A stretch of 7,005 bases of DNA, from the NCBI GenBank assembly GCA_002748225.1, contig PDRU01000027.1:1-7005 (forward strand). The letters are read 5' to 3'. Below are positions 5,660 to 7,005 of this stretch, one piece after another (positions within the stretch are counted from its first letter, which is position 1; the number at the start of each line of letters is the position of its first letter). Under the pieces are notes generated by a model. That model searched no databases. It saw only the letters and a program-made list of their open reading frames with translations, and was not told the origin of the DNA. The position numbers and the translations under genes were made by a program. This DNA is from Spirochaetales bacterium (GTDB lineage Bacteria; Spirochaetota; Spirochaetia; DSM-2461).

Positions 5660-7005
5660 ATGGCAACAACTGTTTACATGATTATAATCGGCTTTTACTG
5701 CCTTGTCATGATTGGTCTGGGAATATACGGCAAACAGAAAACTCCCGGTAAAACCCTCAACGAATACTTCCTGGCCGGCCGCTCAATTGGGCCGGTAGTT
5801 GCTTTCTTTGCTCTTGGAGCCACCATTTTCAGTCCGGTAGGTTTGCAGGGAGCACCAGCCAACTTTGCCAAAAACGGTGTGGGAAACTTCATTTTTGCCA
5901 TTGTTACTCTGGTGGAAGGCTACCTTTTCTACCTCTACGCATTCCGGTTTAACATTCTGGGCCGCAAATTCGACTACATTACCCTGGGCGATTACATGGA
6001 ACACCGCTACGGCGGCCGGCTGGTCCGGTGGGTTTTTGGAGGTTTACAGCTTATTCTGACCATTCCCTACATTGCCATTCAGCTGACCGCTTTTGGTAAT
6101 TTGATGGAAAATTTCTCCGGCGGACAGGTGTCTTTTGCTCTGGGCGCATTGATACTGGGTGTGGTTATGATGATTTACATATTTATTGGCGGTTACCGCA
6201 GTGTGGCATGGACAAACGTTATTCAGGGAATTCTGATGATTCTGGCCCTGCTGCTCAGCGCCCTGCTGCTTCTCAGGCATATAGACGGTGGATTTGCCGG
6301 AATGATGATGCGCAAGGCCCAGAATGCTCCGGAAACGCTGACCGTACCGGGCCAGATGGGTGCATGGCCCCGGGCCACATGGTTTGCCTGGCTTTTCTTT
6401 ATGTTTGCCATGTGTACCCAGCCCCATGTTGTTCAGAAATTCTTTTCAAGCCGGGATACAAAGTCCATTCGTTTCAGCATTCTGATGCTCCCGGTGTACG
6501 GTATTCTGGTTTATATTGCGGCATGTCTTTTCGGATGGGCCGGACAGGAACTCATTCCCGACCAGCTCAAATCCGTGGGAGACGGAATGACCATGGCCCT
6601 GGTTATTCAGTACCTGCCGGTATGGATAGGCGGTATTTTTGCCTGCGGAATTATAGCGGCAGCCATGTCAACGGCCGACAGCCAGTACATTACGGTTGGA
6701 TCTCTTGTTACCAAAGACTTCATCCAGAGTTCCCGTCAAAAGAAAACCCGGGACGCGGCCAAAGATACCCGTCTGGGACAGATGATTGTTCTGATACTGT
6801 TTGTTGTGGGCTACTTTATTGCCATTATGAGACTCACCAGTATTGTGGGCCTTATAACCAAGGGGATTTTCCCATTCGGTTCCCAGCTCTTTGTTGCCAT
6901 GCTGGGCGGACTCTACTGGAGAAAGGCCACTAAAGAAGGAACCCTGGTATCTCTTATCGGCGGTTTAATTCTGGTTTCCCTTATGACTTTTGGCGGTCTT
7001 CATTC
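5660..7005 (+). CDS. Sodium:solute symporter family (SSS) transporter, partial at the 3' end
   Basis: The first 448 codons are present; the family is usually about 480-520 residues, so most of the carrier is here. It is an inner-membrane protein with roughly a dozen hydrophobic segments, including 4-23, 45-62, 75-98, 122-145, 158-177, 187-206, 238-255, 272-294, 320-340, 372-391, 400-418 and 428-446. Family signatures are NEYFLAGRSIG at 34-44, the first-helix region ALGATIFSPVGLQGAP (51-66), GGYRSVAWTNVIQG at 177-190, and AAAMSTADSQ at 333-342. S337 and T338 in the last block match the Na2 sodium-binding Ser/Thr of the PutP type. It imports an organic solute with sodium. The companion small protein suggests a monocarboxylate or similar acid, but the substrate cannot be settled from sequence. 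It is the third gene of the operon that begins with the OsmC-family gene. Confidence 0.93.
   Translation, partial: MATTVYMIIIGFYCLVMIGLGIYGKQKTPGKTLNEYFLAGRSIGPVVAFFALGATIFSPVGLQGAPANFAKNGVGNFIFAIVTLVEGYLFYLYAFRFNILGRKFDYITLGDYMEHRYGGRLVRWVFGGLQLILTIPYIAIQLTAFGNLMENFSGGQVSFALGALILGVVMMIYIFIGGYRSVAWTNVIQGILMILALLLSALLLLRHIDGGFAGMMMRKAQNAPETLTVPGQMGAWPRATWFAWLFFMFAMCTQPHVVQKFFSSRDTKSIRFSILMLPVYGILVYIAACLFGWAGQELIPDQLKSVGDGMTMALVIQYLPVWIGGIFACGIIAAAMSTADSQYITVGSLVTKDFIQSSRQKKTRDAAKDTRLGQMIVLILFVVGYFIAIMRLTSIVGLITKGIFPFGSQLFVAMLGGLYWRKATKEGTLVSLIGGLILVSLMTFGGLH

Noticed and set aside
6044..6427. 127-codon open frame on the minus strand opposite the symporter
   Set aside because: The translation is low-complexity and rich in His/Gln/Gly, with no ribosome binding site. 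It is an antisense shadow of the transporter.
6208..6933. 241-codon open frame on the plus strand inside the symporter gene
   Set aside because: It is out of frame with a clear SSS transporter, has no ribosome binding site, and its translation is rich in Cys, Gly, His and Arg with no domain pattern. It is a shadow.

Overview
The window looks like chromosomal DNA from a free-living or host-associated spirochaete (Treponema/Spirochaetales-like). This is an inference. It rests mainly on the protein at 3619-4884, which has the features of the spirochaetal UPF0164/FadL-like outer-membrane family with a C-terminal TPR, and on the large exported TPR-rich protein divergent from it. Base composition is balanced (about half GC by eye). 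I see no mobile elements, rRNA, tRNA, CRISPR array or phage genes.

Layout. (1) Positions 1-3493, minus strand: two genes read leftward. A roughly 1033-1060 residue, almost wholly alpha-helical TPR-like protein (stop at 311) overlaps by 4 nt a GTG-started secreted protein with an Asp-box/beta-propeller look, of which only the first 104 codons are present. (2) About 3494-3618: a divergent intergenic region with a strong ribosome binding site on each side. (3) 3619-4884, plus strand: the UPF0164/FadL-like beta-barrel protein with signal peptide and C-terminal TPR, starting at TTG. (4) 4885-5002: intergenic, with a good sigma70-type promoter (TTGACA, 17 nt spacer, TGn extended -10). (5) 5003 to the window end, plus strand: a tightly packed operon of a YhfA-type OsmC-family protein, a 70-residue two-helix membrane protein, and a sodium:solute symporter that runs off the right edge after 448 codons.

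How they may work together. The left half looks like a cell-envelope module: a helical scaffold protein, a secreted propeller-like protein and an outer-membrane barrel whose C-terminal TPR would face the periplasm. Any physical partnership is inference from neighbourhood and shared TPR content. The right half is a separate transcription unit in which a cytoplasmic thiol protein of the OsmC superfamily is translationally coupled to a two-part SSS transporter (small subunit plus main carrier). The substrate cannot be read from sequence.

The point most worth a second look is the start of the TPR-like protein. Its first ATG (3412) cuts off an obvious signal peptide that stays open in frame for about 30 codons upstream with no ATG, GTG or TTG. 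A CTG at 3493 with a well-placed GGGGG Shine-Dalgarno is the best start candidate. No wholly new system was evident.
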